DNA of 64,000 bases from assembly GCA_963741565.1 (NCBI GenBank), contig CAVUIK010000016.1, positions 248,001-312,000 of the forward strand, read 5' to 3'. Shown piece after piece: positions 35,163-43,805 of the stretch (its first letter is position 1; the number at the start of each line of letters is the position of its first letter). A program made the translations under genes and the position numbers. The notes below the pieces were generated by a model, which was given only the letters and a program-made list of their open reading frames with translations, was not told the origin of the DNA and made no database searches. Source of the stretch: Ga0077555 sp963741565 (lineage in GTDB: Bacteria; Pseudomonadota; Alphaproteobacteria; Rhizobiales; Hyphomicrobiaceae).

Positions 35163-35345
35163 TCAGTGCGCGTCGGGCTGAAGGAGCGGTAGCGATTGCC
35201 GGTTCGCCACCGTCAGATCGAACGGCGACATTGAGGCGCGGAGCCGCGCGTCTTCAGGCGATGGGTCGAGCCGAACCGGCGCTACGACATAGAGCGAAGC
35301 AACAATAAATAGCGCCGCCGCAACGGCGGAAGCAAAAAGCTTCAT
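35163..35345 (-). CDS. Small single-helix exported or membrane protein, 60 residues
   Basis: MKLFASAVAAALFIVASLYVV forms a signal anchor or signal peptide, followed by about 40 polar residues (RLDPSPEDARLRASMSPFDL). A GAGGAG Shine-Dalgarno lies 7 bp before the ATG, which supports real translation. No family recognised. The 288-bp region upstream, to 35633, is shared with the divergent spermidine-synthase-like gene. Confidence 0.65.
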   Translation of the reverse strand: MKLFASAVAAALFIVASLYVVAPVRLDPSPEDARLRASMSPFDLTVANRQSLPLLQPDAH

Positions 35346-35633
35346 GGCATTACTCCTCACACAAAAATGCAATTCACGCAAAAGGGCAGAGCTACAAAAC
35401 CTTGGCCCAATATACGGACCGCGGGTAAAGGTTAACGCTTTGTTGCGCTCGAGGCGAGGCCGGTGCCGACACGTTCTCGTGATCGCGGGCCCGGAGGCGG
35501 ATTTCGGCTTAAGTCACTCTTAGCGTTCAATCGCCAAATTGCAGTGACGAATTAGGAGGCTGTTCAGCGAACATCAAGACTTCGACGCTAGCGTCCATAC
35601 GTGGGCCCCGGTGCCACTTGGAGGATCAGCGTG
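35346..35633. promoter_or_regulatory. 288-bp divergent promoter region
   Basis: Noticeably less GC-rich than its surroundings, with stretches such as CAATATACGG near 35412-35421 that could hold a -10 element, but no convincing -35/-10 pair. It should drive the small protein (minus) and the fused spermidine-synthase-like gene (plus). No coding signal recognised. Confidence 0.4.
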
Positions 35634-37913
35634 ATGGACGCAACCGCACTCGGCCAGAGCCTGTCTCGCCGGTTCGCAGACAAGCGTGATACGGCCGCGG
35701 CCCTTGGGCTCTTCGCGGGCTCGCTGTTCCTGTCGGCGCTGCTGCTGTTCTCGGTCCAACCGATGTTCGCCAAGATGGTGCTCCCGAAGCTTGGTGGCGC
35801 GCCGTCGGTGTGGGCGGTCTCGATGTGCTTCTTCCAGGCCGTCTTGCTCGCGGGCTACTGTTACGCGCATGCCTTGAACAGGTTCGTGCCGGCGCATTAC
35901 GCGCCCCTGGTGCATCTCGCGCTGCTCGCTATCGCTGTGCTGGCACAACCCATCGGCCTGCCTGCCGGCGCCGAGCCGCCCGCAGGAGACGCTTATTTCT
36001 GGTTGATCGGGACCTTGGCGCTGGGCGTCGGTTTGCCGTTCTTTGCGGTTTCGGCCAACGCGCCCTTGCTGCAGTCTTGGTTCGCCCGCTCCGGGCATTC
36101 GCATGCCAAGGATCCATATTTCCTGTATGGCGCATCGAACCTGGGCAGCCTGATCGCGTTGCTTGCCTATCCGCTGGTCATCGAGCCGTTCAGCGGCCTG
36201 ACACAGCAAGCCGGCATCTGGCTCACAGGTTTCATCGTGCTCGGAGTGGCCATCGCGTTCTGCGGGCTCAGCATGGCGCTCAATACATCGGTGGATGCTG
36301 GGTCGCGGTCCGGCGCGGCGCGCCCATCCGTTGCGGCGCCCACCTGGGCTGAGCGCGCGGGTTGGATCGGTCTAGCGTTCGTTCCGTCCGGCCTCCTTGT
36401 CGCATTCACGACCTACGTCACCACCGATATCGCGTCCGCACCTTTTCTTTGGGTCCTCCCGCTCGCGGCTTTCCTCGGCACGTTTATCCTTGTGTTCAAG
36501 GAGACGCCGGTCATCCCCCACAAGTGGCTGCTGCTCATTCAGCCGGCGCTGGTTGGTGGCGTGCTGTTTGGACTGGCGCGGATCGGCAATGAGGGCTGGA
36601 CCATCGCGGTCTATTGCGGCACGGGAGCCTTCTTTGTGACGACGATGATCGCGCATCGGGAACTCTACGAGCGCCGGCCGTCACCGGAGCGTCTGACGGA
36701 ATTCTATTTGTGGATGTCGTTCGGCGGTGTGCTCGGTGGGATGTTCGCGGCGCTCGTCGCCCCGCAACTGTTCAGCGTGATCTGGGAGTTCCCATTGCTC
36801 CTGGTGCTCGGCATCGCTTGCCGTCCCGGCCTTTTCAAGACCATGCCGGATGAGGCCGAACGCCGCGAGCTGCTGATGCTAACCATCGGCGCGTTCCTAC
36901 TACTGACGGCAACCAATCTCGCGATCCTGTACAAGTTCCTGGTTCCGAGCCCGCTGCCGCTGATGCTGTTCCTGCTGGCGTTTTGTGTCGCAACGATCCT
37001 GAATTCGCATCGGGTCCTGTGGCAGGTAGTGTTCACGGCCTTGATGGCAGTGACCATCGCAATTCTTCCGTCGGCGATGACGCGCGGCAATGCCGAACGA
37101 AGCTTCTTCGGTGTTCACCGCGTCACCAGCGATGGCACCGGCGAAATGCGCCTTCTGGTCCACGGGACGACGACGCACGGCGCCGAGCGCCTGACAGACG
37201 CATCTGGCAACCGAGTCGCTACGCCAGTGGCTGCAACTTACTATTATCCGGGTGGCCCGATGGCGCGCGGCGCCGATATCGCGCGCGAGGTCACCGGTAA
37301 AACGGACGGCGGGCTCAACGCGGCCGTGGTAGGCCTTGGAGCTGGCTCCATGGCCTGCAACAGCCGTCCGAATGAAACATGGCGGTTCTACGAAATCGAT
37401 CCGGTTGTCGTTCGCATCGCCCAGGATCCCAACCGCTTCACCTTCCTCTCGAGATGCCGCCCCAATGCCGACATCGTCGTCGGTGATGCGCGGTTGACAT
37501 TGGCGAAGGAGCCCGCGCGGGGCTTCGACTACTTGGTCATCGACGCCTTCTCGTCGGATGCCGTGCCCATCCACTTAATGACCGTCGAGGCCATGCAACT
37601 TTATTTGGCGAAGCTTTCGCCAGATGGCTTGCTTGCGTTGCATGTATCGAATCGCCATCTCGATCTGGCGTCGGTCGTTGCAAGCGTCACCGCGTCGCTT
37701 CCTGGTGTTTGGGCTGAACTTGCGGAAGACCGGACCGGCGACAAGACGCTCGATGCCTCATCGAGCCAGGTCGTGTTCATTTCGCGGTCTGCCGCATCCA
37801 TCGAAGCCGTCAAACGCCTCGCCTACGTTCAGTCGATGCCTGCAGCGGATATGCCGGCATGGACTGACGATTACTCGGATATCCTCCGTGCCCTCTGGCG
37901 GAAGTACAACTGA
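35634..37913 (+). CDS. Membrane protein fused to a spermidine-synthase-like domain
   Basis: 759 residues. The N-terminal two thirds hold many hydrophobic helices (for example GLFAGSLFLSALLLFSVQPMFAKM with MVLPKLGGAPSVWAVSM, the typical start of 'fused MFS/spermidine synthase' proteins). The C-terminal part is a class I methyltransferase-fold aminopropyltransferase-like domain: VVGLGAGSMACNS, FYEIDPVV, DARLTLA and the catalytic-type DAFSSDAVPIHLMT. Whether it makes polyamines is unknown for this family. The ATG at 35634 has GAGG upstream. A PRMT-like gene follows in the same direction after 100 bp. Confidence 0.87.
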   Translation: MDATALGQSLSRRFADKRDTAAALGLFAGSLFLSALLLFSVQPMFAKMVLPKLGGAPSVWAVSMCFFQAVLLAGYCYAHALNRFVPAHYAPLVHLALLAIAVLAQPIGLPAGAEPPAGDAYFWLIGTLALGVGLPFFAVSANAPLLQSWFARSGHSHAKDPYFLYGASNLGSLIALLAYPLVIEPFSGLTQQAGIWLTGFIVLGVAIAFCGLSMALNTSVDAGSRSGAARPSVAAPTWAERAGWIGLAFVPSGLLVAFTTYVTTDIASAPFLWVLPLAAFLGTFILVFKETPVIPHKWLLLIQPALVGGVLFGLARIGNEGWTIAVYCGTGAFFVTTMIAHRELYERRPSPERLTEFYLWMSFGGVLGGMFAALVAPQLFSVIWEFPLLLVLGIACRPGLFKTMPDEAERRELLMLTIGAFLLLTATNLAILYKFLVPSPLPLMLFLLAFCVATILNSHRVLWQVVFTALMAVTIAILPSAMTRGNAERSFFGVHRVTSDGTGEMRLLVHGTTTHGAERLTDASGNRVATPVAATYYYPGGPMARGADIAREVTGKTDGGLNAAVVGLGAGSMACNSRPNETWRFYEIDPVVVRIAQDPNRFTFLSRCRPNADIVVGDARLTLAKEPARGFDYLVIDAFSSDAVPIHLMTVEAMQLYLAKLSPDGLLALHVSNRHLDLASVVASVTASLPGVWAELAEDRTGDKTLDASSSQVVFISRSAASIEAVKRLAYVQSMPAADMPAWTDDYSDILRALWRKYN

Positions 37914-38013
37914 TCGGGACATGCCGGGCTTGTGTAACGCGTAGCCCGACAGTAGAGGTGGGCGTCGTCCGGGACCCGGGCGGCGCCCACTTTCTTGAAC
38001 GGTGACACACGGC

Positions 38014-38952
38014 ATGCGCATTGAGTATCACCGGACACTGATCGCAGACCGTGTCCGGGTGGCGGCGTTTCACGAGGCGCTCCGCAAGCTGATCCGTAAA
38101 GGCGAGACCGTCGTCGTCGACATCGGTACGGGGACGGGGTTGCTGGCCTTTTTGGCGGCCAAGCTCGGCGCCAAGAAAGTCTACGCCTACGAGATGGCTG
38201 AGATCGGCGCCGTTGCTGAGAGACTTCGCGCTCTCAATAAGTTGCGCAATGTCGAGCTGATCCCGGGTCGCTCGACCGAGATCATCGATCCACCGAAAGG
38301 CGATGTCGTCGTCACGGAAACGCTCGGCAACTACGCGCTCGAGGAGTTTCTGGTTGAGACCATGAACGATGCCCGGGCGCGGCATCTGAAGCCGGGTGGT
38401 GTGCTCGTGCCCGGTCTGGTCGAGCAGTTCGTGTGTCCGGTCACGGGGCCAAGGTTTTACAAGGAACTGTGCGCCTGGGACGACGTGGGCTATGGGCTCG
38501 ATTTGGCGCCGGCCCGCGCCATGAGCCTCAACAATGTCTACGTCCGCCCGTTCAAGCCGGCGGACCTGTTGGGCGGCGGCAAATCGGCCGTCCTCTGGGA
38601 CACGGTTGATTTCGGGGAAAAGAATCGCCTGGCGCGGCGCGGCGAAGGACGCTGGACGATGCGCGCCGATACAACTATCCATGGCTTTGCGCTGTGGTGG
38701 AACGCGCGGCTGGCGGAAGGAACGGTTTTGTCGACGAGCCCGCTGTCGCCGCCGACGCATTGGGAGCAGCTGTATTTTCCGGTACAGGAACCGTTATCAC
38801 TGAAGTCCGGCGAGACGCTCGTCGGGGAATTGCGGTCGAGATCTTCCGAGGAAGGCGGCACGGACCTTGCGTGGTCAGTTGCCGTGTTGAGCGTGACGGG
38901 CCGTGAACGCACCCGCCAGATACTGAGCCTGACGAAGGGGTTCTTGCCCTGA
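38014..38952 (+). CDS. PRMT-like class I SAM methyltransferase
   Basis: 312 residues resembling protein arginine methyltransferases. The N-terminal YHRTLIADRVRVAAFHEALR corresponds to the PRMT 'YH-M-D-R--Y--AI' helix; motif I is VVDIGTGTGLLAF (D36, GTGTG at 38-42); acidic E60 ends the second strand. TETLGNYALEE (101-111) occupies the place of the PRMT double-E loop, with E102 and E110/E111. A C-terminal beta-barrel-like region (WWNARLAEGTVLSTSPLSPPTHWEQ) contains the PRMT-type 'SP..PPTHW.Q' element. It could methylate a protein arginine or a small guanidine. A GTG at 38002 is an alternative start. Confidence 0.8.
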   Translation: MRIEYHRTLIADRVRVAAFHEALRKLIRKGETVVVDIGTGTGLLAFLAAKLGAKKVYAYEMAEIGAVAERLRALNKLRNVELIPGRSTEIIDPPKGDVVVTETLGNYALEEFLVETMNDARARHLKPGGVLVPGLVEQFVCPVTGPRFYKELCAWDDVGYGLDLAPARAMSLNNVYVRPFKPADLLGGGKSAVLWDTVDFGEKNRLARRGEGRWTMRADTTIHGFALWWNARLAEGTVLSTSPLSPPTHWEQLYFPVQEPLSLKSGETLVGELRSRSSEEGGTDLAWSVAVLSVTGRERTRQILSLTKGFLP

Positions 38953-39028
38953 CAATTCATTGATCACCGTCAAAGCCAGGGCGGGACTAGGGACCTACGC
39001 TTGAGTGAGGCAGTGCGGAGGTTTGGAA

Positions 39029-39466
39029 ATGACGGGCTCACCCGGACCACTTAGCTTATCCGAAGCGATCGCCCGCTTGGGTGCATGGCTCGATGATCGT
39101 CTCCACGGCGGCGCGCAGTCTGAGGTCGAGCGGTTGACTGCGGCCGAGCTGGCACGAACGGCCCGCGACCTCGGGCTGTCGGACGCGGACCTGCGGTGTC
39201 TATCCCGGATGGATAAGGACCGCACGCAGCCATTGGTGCAACGGTTGGCGCTGGTCGAACTCACCATGGATGACCTTGTGGCAACCGGGTTGACCACAAC
39301 CCGGGATCTCCAGCGAACCTGTGCCCTATGCGACCGCCATGCGGCGTGTGAGCACGATATCGCGGAACGGCCCGAATCGCGCGAGTGGATAAGCTACTGC
39401 CCTAACAGCGAACCGTTCAGGCGGGCGCTGGAGGACGCCGACCGCCGATCACAGCCCCGGGGCTGA
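39029..39466 (+). CDS. DUF6455-like cysteine-containing protein
   Basis: A 145-residue protein with an N-terminal helical part (LSEAIARLGAWLDDRL; AELARTARDLGLSDADLRCL) and a C-terminal cysteine block CALCDRHAACEHDI...YCPNSEPF. The spacing C-x2-C-x5-C plus a later C suggests a metal or iron-sulfur site, as in the DUF6455 proteins of Hyphomicrobiales. Function unknown. The ATG at 39029 is chosen over the in-frame upstream start because conservation is expected to begin at the helical part. Confidence 0.65.
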   Translation: MTGSPGPLSLSEAIARLGAWLDDRLHGGAQSEVERLTAAELARTARDLGLSDADLRCLSRMDKDRTQPLVQRLALVELTMDDLVATGLTTTRDLQRTCALCDRHAACEHDIAERPESREWISYCPNSEPFRRALEDADRRSQPRG

Positions 39467-39553
39467 GCCGTTTTCTTGACGAGAACCACTGTCGCCCCAG
39501 CCTTGCGGCGAAAGCAGGTGCGGGGCGGCGGATCGTCCGGTAAATTCGGCTTT

Positions 39554-41086
39554 ATGACAGACGCAGCGGTCGCATCAAACGAGATACCCAGCGCACGCCG
39601 GTTCTTGATCCTGATGTGCGTGGTGCTCGCGACGACGCTGTACAGCACGACGATCCTGATCGTGTCGACCGTGCTGCCGCAGATGCAGGGATCGTTCTCG
39701 GCGACGGCCGACGAAATCGCCTGGGTAATGACATTCAATATTCTGGCGACGGCCATTGCGACGCCGCTGACCGGATGGCTGGCGGCCCGGTTCGGCGTCC
39801 GACGGGTGATGGTGTGGAGCATCCTCGGCTTTACCGTCGCGACGTTGATGTGCGGTCTGGCGACGTCGCTCGAACAGATTGTGTTCTGGCGCATCGTCCA
39901 AGGCGCCTTTGGGGCGCCGTCGACGCCGCTGTCGCAATCGATCCTGCTCGATACCTTCCCAAAGCGGCAGCATGCTTTGGTTCTCGGGCTCTACGGCTTT
40001 GGTGTGGTAATCGGCCCGGTGATAGGCCCGACGCTCGGCGGCTATGCCGCGGAAGCCTACACTTGGCGGTATGCCTTCTACGCCATCGTGCCCATCGGCT
40101 TTCTCGCGGTCTTTGGGTTGCAGCTGTTTCTGCCCGCCGGGCAGAAGCGCGGCCCTATCCAGCTCGATTGGACCGGGTTCATCGCGCTCTCCGTGGCGCT
40201 CGGCGCGATGCAACTCGTGCTGTCACGTGGCCAACGGCTGGACTGGTTCCAATCGACCGAGATCATGCTGGAGGCGTTCATCGCGATCGTGGCGTTCTGG
40301 GTCTTTGTCACGCACGTCCTGACGGTGCCAAATCCCTTTCTCAATCCGCGACATCTGACAAACCGAAACTATGCGCTCGGTCTGGTGCTGGTGACGCTCT
40401 ACGGAATGTTGAACTTCACGCCCGTTGTCTTGCTACCTCCGCTACTCAAGGCCTATGCAAATTTTCCCGAGTCGACGGTCGGTATGATCATCGCCGGGCG
40501 CGGCATCGGCGGCTGTATCGGCTTTCTTGCGGCCGGCCTGATCAAGGGCGTCGATCCGCGCGTGAGCATGATGGCCGGGTTCGGCATGCTACTGGTCGCA
40601 GGCGTCTGGTTAACCCAGATGGACCTCAACATTGAGCCGATGACGCTGGTCGCGAATGCGGCGCTTCAGGGACTGGCGATCGGTGCGATCTGGGTGCCAC
40701 TGACGATGGTGACGTTCTCGAACGTCGCAGAGAAGGACCTCGCTGAAACAAGCGCCATCTATCACCTGTTGCGCAATCTCGGTTCGAGCATCTTCATTTC
40801 GATCTGCGTCGCTGAAATCGTTCGGTCGACCGGCGTCAACTACAGTCGGATGATCGAACAGATCACGCCTTACAACCCGTCACTTGGACTGCCGTGGGTG
40901 ATCGGGGCCTGGGATCCATATTCTTTGACCGGGCTGCAAAAGCTCTCGAATGAAGTGTCCCGCCAGTCGGCGATGATCGCCCATCTCAACGCGTTCGGGA
41001 TGTTCACGGTGGCCTGCGCGCTGACGCTGCCCGTCATTCTGCTGATCGGGGGAAAGAAGGCTCGGCTGCCGTCGCCCAAGACATGA
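39554..41086 (+). CDS. DHA2-family (EmrB/QacA-like) MFS exporter
   Basis: 510 residues with about 14 hydrophobic segments. Family motifs are visible: STTILIVSTVLPQMQGSFSATADEIAWVMTFN in TM1, motif A GWLAARFGVRRV, motif B RIVQGAFGAPSTPLSQ, and motif C GPVIGPTLGGY. It would extrude drugs or hydrophobic compounds by proton antiport. No membrane-fusion (EmrA) partner is beside it, so it may act alone or with a distant one. Convergent with the small membrane protein, with a 14-bp gap. Confidence 0.88.
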   Translation: MTDAAVASNEIPSARRFLILMCVVLATTLYSTTILIVSTVLPQMQGSFSATADEIAWVMTFNILATAIATPLTGWLAARFGVRRVMVWSILGFTVATLMCGLATSLEQIVFWRIVQGAFGAPSTPLSQSILLDTFPKRQHALVLGLYGFGVVIGPVIGPTLGGYAAEAYTWRYAFYAIVPIGFLAVFGLQLFLPAGQKRGPIQLDWTGFIALSVALGAMQLVLSRGQRLDWFQSTEIMLEAFIAIVAFWVFVTHVLTVPNPFLNPRHLTNRNYALGLVLVTLYGMLNFTPVVLLPPLLKAYANFPESTVGMIIAGRGIGGCIGFLAAGLIKGVDPRVSMMAGFGMLLVAGVWLTQMDLNIEPMTLVANAALQGLAIGAIWVPLTMVTFSNVAEKDLAETSAIYHLLRNLGSSIFISICVAEIVRSTGVNYSRMIEQITPYNPSLGLPWVIGAWDPYSLTGLQKLSNEVSRQSAMIAHLNAFGMFTVACALTLPVILLIGGKKARLPSPKT

Positions 41087-41100
41087 GGCAAGGTCTGCCG

Positions 41101-41388
41101 TTACTCGCCGGACTTCTTGAATTGCTGCATCTTGTAGCCGAGCCAGCTCCAGGCGAGGCCGAGCATGGCCGACGTCAGGAAAATGCCGGCGACAAGCTTC
41201 GGCTGCGATGTCGTATAGCCGAAGCGCATCAGCAGCCATGCGAAGAGGGCGCCAGCGATCCCCGCGATGAAGGCGGCGAGCACCAACTTCTGGCTTTGAT
41301 CGGCGCGCCGGCCCAGCCAATAACCGGTCAAAAGGGTGGCTGGGTTGAGGAGAGACAGAAGCAGGATATCCTGAAGCTCTTGCGGCAT
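41101..41388 (-). CDS. Small three-helix membrane protein
   Basis: 95 residues with three hydrophobic segments (ILLLSLLNPATLLTGYWLG; LVLAAFIAGIAGALFAWLL; LVAGIFLTSAMLGLAWSWLG) and a lysine-containing C-terminal tail. It follows the chorismate mutase by 4 bp, so is co-transcribed with it. It is a conserved-looking hypothetical with no recognised motif. Confidence 0.68.
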   Translation of the reverse strand: MPQELQDILLLSLLNPATLLTGYWLGRRADQSQKLVLAAFIAGIAGALFAWLLMRFGYTTSQPKLVAGIFLTSAMLGLAWSWLGYKMQQFKKSGE

Positions 41389-41392
41389 GATC

Positions 41393-41722
41393 TCAAGACT
41401 TGCTCTTGCCGCTGGCCTCGATCTCGTCCCGCAGCTTTTCTTCCTCGTACTGGATGAACCAGCCAATCATCTGGCGCCAAAGCGCCTCGCAGAGATCGGG
41501 GGGAACGCCCTTTTCGGTGGCTTTGGCGCGAACGCGATCGATCACCTGCTGGTTGCGCCAGGGCACATTTGCTTCCTGCTTCAAGCCGAGCTTGATCTGC
41601 CAGGCCCGCTCCACGTAGCCGAAGCGCTCGGCAATCATTTCGACAAGTGCGGTATCGCAGCGATCGATTTCGATGCGGACATGGGAGAGATCAGCGCAGT
41701 CCTGGGGGAGCCGTTTGGTCAT
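41393..41722 (-). CDS. Chorismate mutase, AroQ type
   Basis: A 109-residue all-helical CM_2 domain. The first helix VRIEIDRCDTALVEMIAERFGYVERAWQIK carries the active-site arginine/lysine pattern, followed by R in NQQVIDRVRAKATEKGVPP and a third helix ending WFIQYEEEKLRDE. It converts chorismate to prephenate for phenylalanine and tyrosine, or works as an isochorismate-pyruvate lyase-like variant. It is a stand-alone domain with no fused dehydratase. The ATG at 41722 matches the domain start. Confidence 0.85.
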   Translation of the reverse strand: MTKRLPQDCADLSHVRIEIDRCDTALVEMIAERFGYVERAWQIKLGLKQEANVPWRNQQVIDRVRAKATEKGVPPDLCEALWRQMIGWFIQYEEEKLRDEIEASGKSKS

Positions 41723-41876
41723 GGGCAGGGCCTTCCGGAGAGGGGGTCTGGAGGATGCATAGCATAAGTCCGCAGCCGTGCGAGGGCGCAAGGGCGCAGA
41801 TGCAGGAAGGCCGTTGCACGGGTTGCGTCCCCGTCGCACACTCAATCCCAGGTCAACGGTATTGGGAGGTTCCAGG

Positions 41877-42776
41877 ATGGCACGGTTGTGTGAAGGGCGC
41901 GTCGCGATTGTCACAGGCGCGGGGCGCGGTCTCGGACGCCAGCATTCGCTGTTGCTGGCGAAGGAAGGCGCGAAAGTCGTGGTCAACGACATCGGTGCCA
42001 ATGTCGACGGCAAGGGGCGTGACGACTCGTTCGCGGCGCAAACCGTGGCCGAGATCAAGAAAATGGGGGGAGATGCGATCGTCAACGGCGACGACGTGTC
42101 GAGCTGGAACGGCGCCAAGAACCTGATCGATCAGGCGGTGAAGCACTATGGCAAGCTCGACGTGCTGATCAACAACGCTGGCATCCTGCGCGACCGCATG
42201 CTCGTCAACATGTCTGAGGACGAGTGGGACAGCTGCATCCAGGTGCACTTGAAGGGAACCTTTGCGCCCTCCCGTCATGCCGCCGCCTATTGGCGCGAGA
42301 AATCGAAGGAGATCGGCGGCCCCGTCAACGCGGCGATCATCAACACCAGCTCGACGTCGGGCATTTACGGCAATGTGGGCCAGACCAATTACGGTGCCGC
42401 CAAAGCCGGCATTGCAGCCTTTACTGTCATTGCAGCGCGGGAGCTTCGCCGGATCGGCGTCACCGTCAACGCTCTATCGCCGTCGGCCCAAACCCGCATG
42501 ACCGAGGGCCTTCGCGAGTTGACACCGGAGCAGATCGCGGCGCGCGACCCGAAGTGGGTGTCGCCGACCGTCGTCTATCTCGCCAGTGAGGAAGCAAAGG
42601 ACATCACCGGTCGCGTGTTCCAGGCGGGTTTCGGGCGCATCGCCATCTGCGAGGGCTGGAAACGGGGCGCCGAGGTTGGCCCCGTGGAAGACCCCCGCGA
42701 GGCCGGGCGGTTGTTCCGCGAGATGCTGCCGAAGGTGCGCAAGAACTCTGGCATGGATGGCGCCGAACTCGATTGA
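41877..42776 (+). CDS. SDR of the multifunctional-enzyme-2 / 3-hydroxyacyl-CoA dehydrogenase type
   Basis: 299 residues. TGAGRGLGRQHSLLLAKEGAKVVVNDIG at the N-terminus, then DVSSWNGAKNLIDQAV, LINNAGILRDRM, and the catalytic S and Y-x3-K in INTSSTSGIYGNVGQTNYGAAKAG. The 'RDRML..M.E.EWD' stretch is typical of peroxisomal MFE-2-like dehydrogenases that oxidise (3R)-hydroxyacyl-CoA. GGGAGG lies before the ATG. Its partner is the MaoC hydratase downstream, which together would give two steps of a beta-oxidation-like cycle. Confidence 0.87.
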   Translation: MARLCEGRVAIVTGAGRGLGRQHSLLLAKEGAKVVVNDIGANVDGKGRDDSFAAQTVAEIKKMGGDAIVNGDDVSSWNGAKNLIDQAVKHYGKLDVLINNAGILRDRMLVNMSEDEWDSCIQVHLKGTFAPSRHAAAYWREKSKEIGGPVNAAIINTSSTSGIYGNVGQTNYGAAKAGIAAFTVIAARELRRIGVTVNALSPSAQTRMTEGLRELTPEQIAARDPKWVSPTVVYLASEEAKDITGRVFQAGFGRIAICEGWKRGAEVGPVEDPREAGRLFREMLPKVRKNSGMDGAELD

Positions 42777-42799
42777 ATTTGATGGTGCTGAGCAGGTAA

Positions 42800-42870
42800 G
42801 GCGCAATTGGCGCCGTTGCCGTATTGCGCCGGCTGCGGCGCACCGCAACCAACCATTGGTGCAATACGGC
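42800..42870. repeat. Structured intergenic palindromic element
   Basis: A perfect 10-bp inverted repeat (42818-42827 with 42861-42870), extendable inward by two pairs plus three G-T pairs, encloses a 5-bp inner hairpin (42834-42838 with 42843-42847). A separate 5-bp hairpin (42800-42814) lies to its left. It fills most of the gap between the SDR and MaoC genes. It may be a REP-like repeat, or an RNA structure tuning the second gene. Confidence 0.6.
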
Positions 42871-42912
42871 GCCGCCTAATGCACCCTAACGCAAGTCCCG
42901 GGAGAACCGACG

Positions 42913-43764
42913 ATGGCATTGAACTACGACAAGCTGATGGGGCTGAAACGGACCGGCGACCGGTTCAGCTATACGGATCGAGAGACCATGCTTTATGCGA
43001 TCGGCGTCGGCATGGGGCGCGACCCCTATGACGAGAAGGAACTCGCCTACACGTTCGAGCGAGCCAAACTGAAGACGGTGCCTTCGCTCGCGACCGTGCT
43101 CCAGCGCGTGCCGCTGCTCAAGGATTGCGGCTACGACTACACCAAGGTTGTCCACGGAGAGCAACGTCTGACGCTGCATCGGCCGCTCGAGCCTGAGGGC
43201 GAGATCATCGTCGATAGCCGTGTCACGGAAGCCTACGACAAAGGCGTTGGAAAGGGCGCGGTGATCTACACGGAGATGGCGGTGCGCTCGGCCGGCGACA
43301 ATAAACCCCTCTATACGCTGGTCTCCACCACGTTCGCGCGCGGCGATGGCGGTTTCGGTGGTCCGAACGGCTCGGGTCCCGAGCCGCACAAGCTTCCGGA
43401 TCGCAAACCCGACCTGACGGCCGCCGCCGAAACACGCCTTGATCAGGCGCTGCTCTATCGCTTGTGTGGTGACCGCAACCCGTTGCACGCTGATCCGGAG
43501 CTCGCCAAGCGCGTCGGCTTTCCCGTCCCGATCCTGCACGGCCTGTGCACCTATGGAACGGCGTGCCGGACGATTCTTAAGGAGATTGCCAAGTACGATC
43601 ACACCAAGATCACCGGATTTGATGTGCGCTTCTCATCGCCCGTCTATCCCGGTGAAACGATCCTGACCGACATGTGGATCGACGGCAAGACGATCTCGTT
43701 CCGCTGCCACTTGAAGGAGCGCGCGGTCACCGTGATCAATAATGGCAAGTGCACGCTGGCCTGA
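42913..43764 (+). CDS. R-specific enoyl-CoA hydratase 2 (MaoC/MFE-2 hydratase)
   Basis: 283 residues forming two hotdog domains. The hydratase-2 motif is complete: YRLCGDRNPLHADPELAKRVGF followed by PILHGLCTYG, giving the catalytic Asp and His. It hydrates trans-2-enoyl-CoA to (3R)-hydroxyacyl-CoA. The N-terminal half (MLYAIGVGMGRDP) is the usual non-catalytic hotdog. It is the second gene after an MFE-2-like dehydrogenase, reproducing as separate genes the domain order of eukaryotic MFE-2. Confidence 0.92.
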   Translation: MALNYDKLMGLKRTGDRFSYTDRETMLYAIGVGMGRDPYDEKELAYTFERAKLKTVPSLATVLQRVPLLKDCGYDYTKVVHGEQRLTLHRPLEPEGEIIVDSRVTEAYDKGVGKGAVIYTEMAVRSAGDNKPLYTLVSTTFARGDGGFGGPNGSGPEPHKLPDRKPDLTAAAETRLDQALLYRLCGDRNPLHADPELAKRVGFPVPILHGLCTYGTACRTILKEIAKYDHTKITGFDVRFSSPVYPGETILTDMWIDGKTISFRCHLKERAVTVINNGKCTLA

Positions 43765-43805
43765 GCTGCCCCTTGGCGGCCTTTGTCCGGCCGGGTCGCG
43801 TCGTC

